From Planctomycetota bacterium (GTDB lineage: Bacteria > Planctomycetota > UBA1135 > GCA-002686595), in the NCBI GenBank assembly GCA_016872755.1, contig VGZE01000023.1, forward strand, positions 1 through 36,022: a stretch of 36,022 nucleotides of DNA, written 5' to 3'. The notes beneath the pieces were generated by a model. It worked only from the letters and a program-made list of their open reading frames with translations, did no database searches and was not told the DNA's origin. Position 1 is the first letter of the stretch; every line of letters starts with the position of its first letter. Shown one piece after another: positions 10,051-17,503 of the stretch. The translations under genes were made by a program, and so were the position numbers.

Positions 10051-11778
10051 ATGAGCCAGCCCGTGCCCCCGCAGTCCTCCGCTCGCGACTCCACCGCACG
10101 CGCCACCGGCGCCGGCCGGGCCCAGCTCTCGGCGCGGCAGCTGTGGGAGGAGGCCTGGCAGGTGGCGCAGATGCGCGAGGGCCGTTTCACGACGCTGTCG
10201 GACACGCCGCTCAAGCCGCTGTACCTGCCCGCGGATGCGCCGGTCGAGTACGAGCGCGACCTCGGCTACCCGGGCCAGTTCCCGTACACCCGCGGCGTGC
10301 ACCCGACGATGTACCGCGGGCGCCTGTGGACGATGCGGCAGTTCGCCGGCTTCGGCACCGCGGCGCAGACCAACCAGCGTTTCAAGTACCTGCTCGAGCA
10401 CGGACAGACCGGTCTGTCGGTGGCCTTCGACTTCCCGACGCTGATGGGCTACGACTCCGACCACGAATACGCGCGCGGCGAGGTCGGGCAGGTCGGCGTC
10501 GCGATCTCCTCGCTCGAGGACATGCAGACGCTGATGGACGGGATCCCGATGGCGGAGGTCTCGACGTCGATGACGATCAACGGCCCGGCGCCAATCCTGC
10601 TGGCGTTCTACATCGCCTGTGGCGAGCGCGCGGGCGTCGACCCGGCGCAACTGCGCGGCACCGTGCAGAACGACATCCTCAAGGAGTACCAGGCACAGCA
10701 CGCCTGGCTCGTGGATGTCGAGCCGGCGCTGCGCATGATCACCGACGTGATGAGCCACTGCGCGGTGAAGGTCCCGCAGTGGAACACGATCTCGATCTCG
10801 GGCTATCACATCCGCGAGGCCGGTTCGACGGCGGCGCAGGAGCTCGCGTTCACCCTCGCCAACGGCATGGAGTACGTGCGGCGCGGCGTGGCCGCAGGCA
10901 TGAGCGTCGACGAATTCGCGCCGCGCCTGTCGTTCTTCTTCGACAGCCACCTCGACTTCTTCGAGGAGATCGCGAAGTTCCGCGCGGCGCGGCGGATCTG
11001 GGCTCGCAAGATGCGCAACGAGTTCGGCGCGAAGAATCCGCGCTCGTGGATGCTGCGCTTCCACACGCAGACCGCGGGCGTGTCCCTGACGGCACAACAG
11101 CCCGAGAACAACATCGTGCGCACCGCCGTCGAGGCGCTGGCCGCGGTGCTCGGCGGCACGCAGTCGCTGCACACGAACTCGATGGACGAGACGCTCGCGC
11201 TGCCGACGGAGAAGTCGGTCAAGATCGCGCTGCGCACGCAGCAGTTGCTGGCCGAGGAGCACGAGGTCGCGCACGTGGCCGATCCGCTGGGTGGTTCCTA
11301 TTTCGTCGAGGCCGAGACGAATCGGCTGGAGGCCGACGCCGAGCGCTACTTCCTGGAAATCGAGCGCCGCGGCGGCGTCGTGCCGTGCATCAAGGCGGGC
11401 TACATCCAGCGCGAGATCCACCGCTCGGCGGTCGCGTACCAACAAGCGGTCGAGGAGGGGCGCAAGAAGGTCGTGGGCGTGAACGCCTATGTCGAGGACC
11501 TGCACGCCAAGCCCGAGATCGAGCTGTTGCGCATCGATCCGAGCGTCGAGGCCGAGCAGTGCGAGCGGTTGGCCAGGCTGCGCGCGCGGCGCGATGCGAA
11601 GAAGGCCAAGGCGGCGCTCGACGCGATCCGCGACGCGGCCAAGGGCAATCCGAACGAGTCCGGAAACAACCTGCTGGAGCGCTTCGTCGCGGCGGCGCAC
11701 GCCGACTGCACGCTCGGCGAGATCGCCGACGTGCTGCGCGCGGAGTTCGGGCACTACAAGGAACCGAAGATCCTGTGA
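10051..11778 (+). CDS. icmA: B12-dependent acyl-CoA mutase large subunit, isobutyryl-CoA mutase type
   Basis: The 575-residue protein is the substrate-binding TIM-barrel subunit of a coenzyme-B12 acyl-CoA mutase. Aligning by eye to Propionibacterium methylmalonyl-CoA mutase gives T94 (T85), R96 (R87), Q206 (Q197), Y252 (Y243) and H253 (H244), all conserved. The two selectivity residues differ: F98 replaces Tyr89 and Q216 replaces Arg207. Phe/Gln is the signature of isobutyryl-CoA mutase, which interconverts isobutyryl-CoA and n-butyryl-CoA. A125 argues against 2-hydroxyisobutyryl-CoA mutase, which has Asp there. The B12 domain is absent from this chain and is supplied by the gene at 11810. 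The neighbouring short-chain acyl-CoA genes support the C4 assignment. Automated annotation would probably call this methylmalonyl-CoA mutase. Confidence 0.88.
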   Translation: MSQPVPPQSSARDSTARATGAGRAQLSARQLWEEAWQVAQMREGRFTTLSDTPLKPLYLPADAPVEYERDLGYPGQFPYTRGVHPTMYRGRLWTMRQFAGFGTAAQTNQRFKYLLEHGQTGLSVAFDFPTLMGYDSDHEYARGEVGQVGVAISSLEDMQTLMDGIPMAEVSTSMTINGPAPILLAFYIACGERAGVDPAQLRGTVQNDILKEYQAQHAWLVDVEPALRMITDVMSHCAVKVPQWNTISISGYHIREAGSTAAQELAFTLANGMEYVRRGVAAGMSVDEFAPRLSFFFDSHLDFFEEIAKFRAARRIWARKMRNEFGAKNPRSWMLRFHTQTAGVSLTAQQPENNIVRTAVEALAAVLGGTQSLHTNSMDETLALPTEKSVKIALRTQQLLAEEHEVAHVADPLGGSYFVEAETNRLEADAERYFLEIERRGGVVPCIKAGYIQREIHRSAVAYQQAVEEGRKKVVGVNAYVEDLHAKPEIELLRIDPSVEAEQCERLARLRARRDAKKAKAALDAIRDAAKGNPNESGNNLLERFVAAAHADCTLGEIADVLRAEFGHYKEPKIL

Positions 11779-11792
11779 GCGCGTCACGAATC

Positions 11793-11799
11793 GGGGGAG
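11793..11799 (+). promoter_or_regulatory. Strong Shine-Dalgarno for the B12-binding subunit
   Basis: GGGGGAG lies 10 bases before ATG 11810. It is the only clear purine-rich ribosome-binding site I see ahead of a plus-strand gene in this window, and it supports this start. Confidence 0.6.
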
Positions 11800-11809
11800 A
11801 CGCACGAAA

Positions 11810-12244
11810 ATGAACGAACGCAAGATCCGCGTCCTCGTCGCCAAGCCCGGTCTCGACGGCCACGACCGCGGCGCCAAGACCGTCGCCGCCGTGCTGCGCG
11901 ACCACGGCATGGAGGTCATCTACACCGGCCTGCACCAGACGCCCGAGATGATCGCCGAAGCCGCGCTGCAGGAAGACGTCGACGTCGTCGGCCTGTCGAT
12001 CCTGTCCGGCGCGCACATGACGCTGTTTCCGCGCGTGCGCGCCGAGCTGGAGAAGCGCGGCATCGGAAACGTGCTGTTGACCGGCGGCGGGATCATTCCC
12101 GCCGAGGACATGCAAGCGCTGGAGCAAGGGGGATTCGCGAAGCTCTTCGGGCCGGGCACGCCCACCGACGCGATCGCGACCTGGATCCGGCAGCAGATGG
12201 AGAAGCGTTTCGCGGCCGAGGCCGCCCCGAGAGGTACCCGATGA
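11810..12244 (+). CDS. icmB: Cobalamin-binding small subunit of the acyl-CoA mutase
   Basis: The 144-residue Rossmann-like B12-binding protein carries the base-off/His-on motif D16-x-H18-x2-G21 (DGHDRG). It also has the SILSGAH strand-loop and the TGGGII glycine segment that hold the dimethylbenzimidazole tail. The length matches stand-alone small subunits of isobutyryl-CoA mutase (about 136 residues) and the C-terminal domain of methylmalonyl-CoA mutase. It follows the large subunit by 31 bp and has its own strong Shine-Dalgarno. Its stop overlaps the next start as ATGA, so the HTH protein at 12241 is probably translated by coupling from it. Confidence 0.92.
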   Translation: MNERKIRVLVAKPGLDGHDRGAKTVAAVLRDHGMEVIYTGLHQTPEMIAEAALQEDVDVVGLSILSGAHMTLFPRVRAELEKRGIGNVLLTGGGIIPAEDMQALEQGGFAKLFGPGTPTDAIATWIRQQMEKRFAAEAAPRGTR

Positions 12245-12510
12245 GCAACGAGTTCCGCGACATCTTGAACATCGACGAGGCCGCCGCGCTGCTCGGCGTG
12301 TCCGTCAAGACCTTCAACAAGGTGCTGCACACGCAGAGCATCCCGGCCCGCAAGATCGGCCGCGAGTGGAAGTTCTCGCGCCAGGCGCTGATCGCCTGGG
12401 TCGGCAGCGGCAAGAGCGAGCAGTTCTACCGCGACAGCGACAACGGCGAACTCGAGGGAGTCGAGAAGGGGACGCGGCGCACGGGCGCCTGGCGCGTCGA
12501 ACTCGATTGA
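12241..12510 (+). CDS. Excisionase-family helix-turn-helix protein coupled to the mutase genes
   Basis: The 89-residue protein has a MerR/excisionase-like winged HTH at about residues 7-57. It reads [20 protein letters not shown], then [20 protein letters not shown], the usual HTH_17 layout. A polar, acidic/basic tail of about 30 residues follows. The start overlaps the stop of the B12-binding subunit (ATGA at 12241-12244). No integrase, att site or phage gene is nearby, so an excision role is unlikely. Position suggests a local regulator, possibly one that reads the B12 subunit, but that is speculation. The next gene starts 32 bp downstream. Confidence 0.8.
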   Translation: MSNEFRDILNIDEAAALLGVSVKTFNKVLHTQSIPARKIGREWKFSRQALIAWVGSGKSEQFYRDSDNGELEGVEKGTRRTGAWRVELD

Positions 12511-12542
12511 CGCCTTCGCCACCCAACGAATCACGCACACCC

Positions 12543-13733
12543 ATGCGAACCGCAACGCACGCTCAGTACACGCTGCCCCGACTCGAGCACGGCCTCGAGC
12601 TCTCCAACGACCAGCTCGCGATCCGCGACATGGTGCGCGAATTCGCGGTCGAAGAGGTCGCGCCGCTCGCGCATGAGATCGACGAGAACCATCGGTTCCC
12701 GGTGGAGACCTGGAAGCGGATCGTCGAACTCGGGCTGCCCGGCATCCCGTTCCCCGAACACCTCGGCGGCTCGGACCAGGGCACGCTGGCCTACTGTCTG
12801 GCCGTCGAGGAGATCAGCAAGGTGTGCGGCTCGACCGGCCTGACCTTGGCCGCGCACGTGTCTCTGGGCACCTACCCGATCTTCGCGTGGGGCGGCGACA
12901 AGCTGCGCAACGCCTACGTGCCGAAGCTGATCGCGGGCGAGTACATGGGCGCCTACGGATTGACCGAGCCCGGCGCCGGTTCCGACTCGGGCGGCACGCG
13001 CACCACTGCCGTGCTCGACGGGGACTCGTACGTGCTGAACGGCCGCAAGTGCTTCTGCACGAACGCGAATCACGCCGGGACGGTGATCATCACGGCCGTC
13101 ACCGACAAGTCGCTCGGGCCCAAGGGCATCAGCGCCTTCGTCGTGCCGCGCGGCATCGCGGGCTATCACCTCGAGAAGGGTGAGAAGAAGCTCGGCATGC
13201 GCGGTTCGGACTGGGCGAGCCTGGTGTTCGAGGATGCCCGCATTCCGCGCGACCACCTGCTCGGGCCCGAGGGCGAGGGCTTCAAGACCTTCATGAAGAC
13301 CCTCGAAGGCGGACGCATCTCGATCGGGGCGCTCGGTCTGGGCATCGCCGAGGGCGCCTACGAGTGCGCGCTCAAGTACGCGCAGGAGCGCGAGGCCTTC
13401 GGCAAGAAGCTGTCGGATCAGCAGGCCGTCGGGTTCAAACTGGCGAACATGGCGATGGAGTGCGAGATCGGCAAGCACCTCGTCTACCACGCCGCGCGCC
13501 TGAAGGACGCCGGCAAGTCCTACGGCAAGGAAGCTTCGATGGCGAAGCTCTACACGTCCGAACTCGCGATGCGCTGCACGTACGAGGCGATCCAGATCTA
13601 CGGCGGGTACGGCTACTCGCGCGAGTATCCGGTCGAGCGCATGTGGCGCGACGCGAAGCTGTGCACGATCGGCGAGGGCACCAGCGAGGTGCAGCGCATG
13701 ATCATCGCGCGCAGCGTGATCGGGCGGAAGTAG
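12543..13733 (+). CDS. Short-chain acyl-CoA dehydrogenase, second copy of the block
   Basis: The 396-residue FAD enzyme is clearly distinct from the copy at 7913. The FAD/substrate segment is AYGLTEPGAGSDSGG, then YVLNGRKCFCTN. The C-terminal part reads IYGGYGYSREYPVERMWRDA and the catalytic base is E378 in TIGEGTSEVQRMIIARS. An N-terminal extension of about 20 residues precedes the first helix. The start is ATG 12543. Together with the first copy it flanks the mutase genes, suggesting that one dehydrogenase serves butyryl-CoA and the other isobutyryl-CoA. This division of labour is inference. Confidence 0.93.
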   Translation: MRTATHAQYTLPRLEHGLELSNDQLAIRDMVREFAVEEVAPLAHEIDENHRFPVETWKRIVELGLPGIPFPEHLGGSDQGTLAYCLAVEEISKVCGSTGLTLAAHVSLGTYPIFAWGGDKLRNAYVPKLIAGEYMGAYGLTEPGAGSDSGGTRTTAVLDGDSYVLNGRKCFCTNANHAGTVIITAVTDKSLGPKGISAFVVPRGIAGYHLEKGEKKLGMRGSDWASLVFEDARIPRDHLLGPEGEGFKTFMKTLEGGRISIGALGLGIAEGAYECALKYAQEREAFGKKLSDQQAVGFKLANMAMECEIGKHLVYHAARLKDAGKSYGKEASMAKLYTSELAMRCTYEAIQIYGGYGYSREYPVERMWRDAKLCTIGEGTSEVQRMIIARSVIGRK

Positions 13734-13755
13734 CCGCGCCGGTTCCGCTCTTCGC

Positions 13756-14607
13756 ATGAGCGCGCCGCCTGAACCGATCCACCGCGCAGGCTGGCGCCTC
13801 GACCCGCTCGTGGACGGGGAACTGCGCCTGGACGGCGGCGCGATGTGGGGCGTGGTCCCCGCGGCGATCTGGCGCGCGCTGACCCCGCCGCACGAGGACA
13901 ACACGATCGATCTCGTGTGTCGCTCCTGGCTCGCGCGCCGGGGCGCGTGGACCGTCGTGATCGAGCCCGGCGTCGGTACCCGCTGGGACGCGAAGCTCGC
14001 CGCGCGCTACGGCATTCGTCCGGGGCCCGGCGTCGTCGCCGGGCTCGCGGCCCTCGGCCTCGCGCCCGAGCAGGTCACGCACGTGGTCGGCACGCATGCG
14101 CACTGGGACCACATCGGCGCTCAGGTAGTCGAGCGCGACGGCGCACTCGCTCCTACCTTTCCGCGCGCGCGCCACTTCCTGCCGGCGAGCGAGGCGCGCG
14201 TCACCCGCGCCGGCGGCGGCGCGCGTCGCGCTTCCTACCGCCGCGAGGACGTCGATGTGATCGACGCGGCGGGACTGCTCGAGCCCTGCTCGGGTCGCGC
14301 CGAGATCCTGCCCGGGCTCGTGCTGCACGAGCTCGGTGGTCATTCGGAGGGTGTCAGCGTCGTGACGATCGGGGCGGGCGCCGACGGCGCGATCTTCTGG
14401 TCCGACGTCGTGCCGACCGCGCACCACGTGCAGCCCTCGTACGTGATGGCCTTCGACGTCGATCAGCAGAAGAGCTACGACGTTCGCTCGCACTGGCTCG
14501 CGCGCGCGGCGGACGAGGGCTGGACCTGTCTGTACTTCCACGACCCGCTCACCGCCGCGAGCGCGCTCGCGCGCGAAGGGCGCGGCTACCGCGCGCTGGC
14601 GACGTAG
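13756..14607 (+). CDS. Metallo-beta-lactamase-fold hydrolase
   Basis: The 283-residue protein has the full dinuclear metal site of the fold: H114-x-H116-x-D118-H119 in GTHAHWDHIG, H196 in GGHSEG, D217 in FWSDVVPTAHH and H262 in YFHDP. No signal peptide is visible, so it should be cytoplasmic. Members of this fold hydrolyse thioesters, lactones, phosphodiesters and other bonds. The position at the end of the acyl-CoA block makes a thioesterase-type role possible, but no substrate can be read from the sequence. It starts 22 bp after the acyl-CoA dehydrogenase and overlaps the convergent DinB-like gene by 22 bp. Confidence 0.88.
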   Translation: MSAPPEPIHRAGWRLDPLVDGELRLDGGAMWGVVPAAIWRALTPPHEDNTIDLVCRSWLARRGAWTVVIEPGVGTRWDAKLAARYGIRPGPGVVAGLAALGLAPEQVTHVVGTHAHWDHIGAQVVERDGALAPTFPRARHFLPASEARVTRAGGGARRASYRREDVDVIDAAGLLEPCSGRAEILPGLVLHELGGHSEGVSVVTIGAGADGAIFWSDVVPTAHHVQPSYVMAFDVDQQKSYDVRSHWLARAADEGWTCLYFHDPLTAASALAREGRGYRALAT

Positions 14608-15149
14608 GGCGCGGGCGGCGCCGCCGCGGCGCATCCCTGCGCAGCGAGCAGCTCGGACGCGATCGACAAATGGTGGTGCGTGTGCACGACCGCGAAGCGC
14701 AGCCACTGCGGCGCGTCGAGCGGTCCGAGGATCTGGTGGGGGACCTTGAGCTCGCTCGGCACGATCGCGGTCGGAACCAGCGCGCGGAAACCCTCGCGCG
14801 CCTCGCCGAGCCACTGCGCGAGCAAGGCTCGATCGACGCGCTCGGGCGGCCGCACCATGCGCGGCGCTTGAGCCTGGCCGCGCGGCAGCAGACCCGCCTC
14901 CAGGAGTTCGAGAGCACGGGGCACCGGCTCGCCGCCGCGCTGCACGAGCAGGCCGGAGCCGGCGACCAGGCTGTGCAGGTTGCGCAGCACGAGCTCGTTC
15001 GCCAGCGCGATGTGCGCGAGGTGATGCTCGGCGTCCCAACCCGACAGTGCCGGCACGCGCGTGACCAGTGCCGCACTCTCGAGCGCGAGCGCACGGTCGA
15101 TCCAGTCGTACTGCGCGAGCAGGGTCGCGAGGTCGTCGGCCGGGCGCAT
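14586..15149 (-). CDS. DinB-like four-helix-bundle protein
   Basis: The 187-residue protein has the helical character and His placement of the DinB/YfiT superfamily, whose members bind a divalent metal and often act as thiol transferases. Candidate ligands are H42/H43/H46 in WDAEHHLAHIALAN and the C-terminal cluster H156-x-H158-H159-H160 in VVHTHHHLSIA. I start it at ATG 15149 (MRPADDL); the frame is open further upstream but runs antisense to the BtuF-like gene. It converges on the MBL-fold gene with a 22-bp overlap and is divergent from the BtuF-like gene, with 73 bp between starts. The substrate is unknown. Confidence 0.7.
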   Translation of the reverse strand: MRPADDLATLLAQYDWIDRALALESAALVTRVPALSGWDAEHHLAHIALANELVLRNLHSLVAGSGLLVQRGGEPVPRALELLEAGLLPRGQAQAPRMVRPPERVDRALLAQWLGEAREGFRALVPTAIVPSELKVPHQILGPLDAPQWLRFAVVHTHHHLSIASELLAAQGCAAAAPPAPYVASAR

Positions 15150-15222
15150 CGGAGACAGAACGATATCATGCCCTCGCCGGCGACCTCCCGACCGTGCCGG
15201 CCAGCATCGCCCGGCACCACGC
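15150..15222. promoter_or_regulatory. Short divergent promoter region with a TATCAT -10-like hexamer
   Basis: The 73-bp spacer between the DinB-like and BtuF-like starts holds TATCAT at 15164-15169, one mismatch from the sigma-70 -10. It overlaps the palindrome GATATC, so either strand could use it. No convincing -35 is visible. Confidence 0.3.
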
Positions 15223-16005
15223 ATGCGCATCGTCTCGCTCTGCCCCAGCCTGACCGAGCTCGTCTTCGACCTCGGCCGCGGCGCCGATCTGGTCGGCGCG
15301 ACCGATTGGTGCGTGCACCCCAAGCCCGCCGTGGATGCGATCGAGAAGGTCGGCGGAACGAAGGACCCGCGCATCTCGCGCATCGTCGAACTCGCGCCCG
15401 ACCTCGTGCTGTTGAACGAGGAGGAGAACCGCCGCGAGGATGCCGAGGCCCTGGCCGCGGCGGGCCTGCGCTGCTACGCCAGCTTTCCGCGCGACGTCGC
15501 CGGCACCGCGGCCATGGTGCGCTCGATCGCCGCGGCCGTCGAGCGCCCGGAACAGGGCGAGCGCATCGCCGCGGAGATCGAGCGCCGCGCGGAACGCGTG
15601 CGCCGCGACCGCGCGGGCCGGCCGCCGATCCGATTCGCCTACCTGATCTGGCGCAAGCCGTGGATGAGCTGCAATCGCGACACCTTCGCGAGCGAGCTCC
15701 TGTGCCTGGCCGGCGGTGTCAATGTGTTCGCGCACGTCCCGGTGCGTTACCCGGAGTTCACGCCGCCTGAGCTCGCGCGCGCGGAGCCGCAGCTCGTGCT
15801 GCTGTGCACCGAGCCGTTCCCGTTCACCGACAAGCACTCCGACGAGCTCGCGCGCGAGACGGGACTGCCGCGCGAGCACTTCGTGATTGCCGATGGCGAG
15901 TACCTGTCGTGGCACGGCTCGCGCACGCCCGACGGCATCGACTACGCGGAGCGTCTGATCGGGCTGGCCCGAAATGGAATCAGCCGCACGACATCGTACG
16001 GCTGA
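15223..16005 (+). CDS. BtuF-like cobalamin/metal-chelate binding protein without signal peptide
   Basis: The 260-residue protein belongs to the helical-backbone metal-receptor fold of ABC-transporter binding proteins (BtuF/FecB type). It opens directly with RIVSLCPSLTELVFDLG, the first strand of the mature domain. GATDWCVHP, KVGGTKDPRI and LAPDLVLLNEEEN follow, a pattern common in proteins annotated as cobalamin-binding. No signal peptide or lipobox precedes the domain at ATG 15223, and the upstream frame gives none, so the product appears cytoplasmic. A B12 role fits the nearby mutase genes, but no transporter subunits lie in this window. Cobinamide or corrinoid scavenging is an alternative. 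Confidence 0.75.
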   Translation: MRIVSLCPSLTELVFDLGRGADLVGATDWCVHPKPAVDAIEKVGGTKDPRISRIVELAPDLVLLNEEENRREDAEALAAAGLRCYASFPRDVAGTAAMVRSIAAAVERPEQGERIAAEIERRAERVRRDRAGRPPIRFAYLIWRKPWMSCNRDTFASELLCLAGGVNVFAHVPVRYPEFTPPELARAEPQLVLLCTEPFPFTDKHSDELARETGLPREHFVIADGEYLSWHGSRTPDGIDYAERLIGLARNGISRTTSYG

Positions 16006-16136
16006 GCTGGATCACGACCGTGCCTGGTTCCGCGATCCGCGCGCGCATTGCATGCGAATCGCGTGCCGCCACGGAACGTTCCGGTCGGAAGCGATCCGCG
16101 CGCCCGAAGGACCCAGCGCGTTACGCGCGCGGAACA

Positions 16137-17069
16137 TCAGTGCGCGTCGGACTCGAGCTCGGGCGGCAGCCGGAACGTGACCGATTCGGTCTCGCCGGGC
16201 AACTCGCGTACGTCGGAGGCTCCCAGCTCGCGCAGCCGGGCGACGACCTTCTGGACCAGCGACTCGGGCGCCGAGGCGCCTGCGCTGAGCCCGATGCGCA
16301 GGCCGGGCCGAAACCAGCTCGGGTCGAGGTCGCGCTCGTCGTCGACGAGGTAGGAGGGCAGCCCCTTGCGATTGCCCAGCTCGCGCAGGCGATTCGAGTT
16401 CGAGCTGTTCTTCGACCCGACCACCAGCAGGAGCTCGATGTCGTCGGTGATCGCCTTGACCGCGTTCTGGCGGTTCTGCGTCGCGTAGCAGATGTCCTTG
16501 AGCTCGGGGCCGCGAATCGACGGAAAGCGCCGTGTCAGCGCCTCGACCACGTGCCGGGTGTCGTCGACCGACAGCGTCGTCTGCGTCACGTAGGCCAGCC
16601 TCTCCGGATCGTGCACGACGAGCCGCTCGACCTCCTCGACGGTCGAGAGCACGTGGACGGGCCCGCGGATGCGCCCGCGCGTGCCCTCGACCTCCGGATG
16701 GCCCGGGTGCCCGACCAGGATCAGCTCGCGCTCCTCGCGCTCATAGGCCTGCGCCTGCAGATGCACCTTGGTGACCAGTGGACAGGTCGCGTCGATCACG
16801 CGCAGCTCGCGCTCGCGCCCGCGCGCCACGACCTCGTCGGACACGCCGTGCGCGCTGTAGATCGTCACCGATCCCCGCGGCACCTCGTCGAGCGAGTCCA
16901 CGAAGCGCACGCCGCGGGCGCGCAGGTCCTCGACCACGTAGCGGTTGTGCACGATCTCGTGCAGCACGTACACCGGAGCGCCATAACGCTCCAACGCGCG
17001 CTCGACGATCTCGATCGCGCGGTCGACGCCGGCGCAGAAGCCGCGCGGATTGGCGAGCGTCACCCGCAT
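16137..17069 (-). CDS. ispH: 4-hydroxy-3-methylbut-2-enyl diphosphate reductase
   Basis: The 310-residue [4Fe-4S] enzyme performs the last step of the MEP isoprenoid pathway, reducing HMBPP to IPP and DMAPP. The cluster ligands are C12 (NPRGFCAGVDRA), C96 (DATCPLVTK) and C194 (DICYATQNRQ). Substrate-binding residues H41 (EIVHN), H74 (SAHGV), H124 and E126 (GHPEVEG) are present, as is SKNSSNSNRL. It starts at ATG 17069, only 4 bp after the ferredoxin stop on the same strand, so the two are almost certainly cotranscribed. The ferredoxin is a plausible electron donor. It converges on the BtuF-like gene across a 131-bp gap that holds only short palindromes such as GGAACGTTCC. Confidence 0.96.
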   Translation of the reverse strand: MRVTLANPRGFCAGVDRAIEIVERALERYGAPVYVLHEIVHNRYVVEDLRARGVRFVDSLDEVPRGSVTIYSAHGVSDEVVARGRERELRVIDATCPLVTKVHLQAQAYEREERELILVGHPGHPEVEGTRGRIRGPVHVLSTVEEVERLVVHDPERLAYVTQTTLSVDDTRHVVEALTRRFPSIRGPELKDICYATQNRQNAVKAITDDIELLLVVGSKNSSNSNRLRELGNRKGLPSYLVDDERDLDPSWFRPGLRIGLSAGASAPESLVQKVVARLRELGASDVRELPGETESVTFRLPPELESDAH

Positions 17070-17073
17070 CGGT

Positions 17074-17493
17074 TCAGTGGTGCGTCTCGCGCACGAGGTT
17101 GCGATTCCAGTCCGGGATCTCGACCACCAGATCGCGCGTCCCGTCGGGCACGCACTGGCAGGCCAGACGCGACTTGGGCGTGAGCCCCGGCGCCTTGTCG
17201 AGCTGATCGAGCTCGTCGTCGGTCGCCTCCGAGCAGCTCTCGAGCCCTTCGCGCACGATGACGTGGCAGGTCGAGCAGGCGCACACCCCGCCACAGGCAT
17301 GATCGATCCCGACGTCGTGGCCGAGCGCGATCTCGAGCAGCGAACCCGGCAGTCCGTCGCGCGTGTAGGGAAGCTTCGCGGGGTCGACGTCGACGCTGGT
17401 CGTGTCTCCGTCGGCGGCGCGGTAGACGATGCGGAAGGCACGCGTGGGGAAGCGCGTGCCGGCCGATCGGATGAACGGATTGGTGCCACCCAC
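17074..17493 (-). CDS. [2Fe-2S] ferredoxin, Isc/adrenodoxin type
   Basis: The 139-residue electron carrier has the vertebrate-type/Isc ligand pattern C67-x5-C73-x2-C76 (HACGGVCACSTCHV) plus C112 in RLACQCV. Extra cysteines C71 and C114 lie beside the ligands. The C-terminal part follows the Isc Fdx pattern (DDELDQLDKA), with an N-terminal extension of about 18 residues. The start is a GTG at 17493. It sits immediately upstream of ispH, an iron-sulfur reductase that needs one-electron donors, suggesting a dedicated redox pair. Its start is 10 bp downstream of the helicase stop on the same strand. Confidence 0.92.
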   Translation of the reverse strand: MGGTNPFIRSAGTRFPTRAFRIVYRAADGDTTSVDVDPAKLPYTRDGLPGSLLEIALGHDVGIDHACGGVCACSTCHVIVREGLESCSEATDDELDQLDKAPGLTPKSRLACQCVPDGTRDLVVEIPDWNRNLVRETHH

Positions 17494-17503
17494 GTCGGGG
17501 ACC

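Noticed and set aside
10051-11778. Reading the large subunit as methylmalonyl-CoA mutase
   Set aside because: F98 and Q216 replace the Tyr and Arg that bind the substrate carboxylate, and no epimerase or propionyl-CoA carboxylase gene is present in the window.
8998-11919. 973-codon open frame on the minus strand, antisense to the GTPase and mutase genes
   Set aside because: It mirrors conserved plus-strand genes; its product is low-complexity His/Arg/Asp/Val-rich sequence with no motif, as expected from GC-rich antisense frames.
12241-12510. Excisionase of an integrated element
   Set aside because: No integrase, att-like direct repeats or tRNA adjoin it, and it is translationally coupled to a metabolic gene.
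15150-15383. 78-residue N-terminal extension of the DinB-like frame
   Set aside because: It runs antisense to the conserved start of the BtuF-like gene, and the domain begins at ATG 15149.
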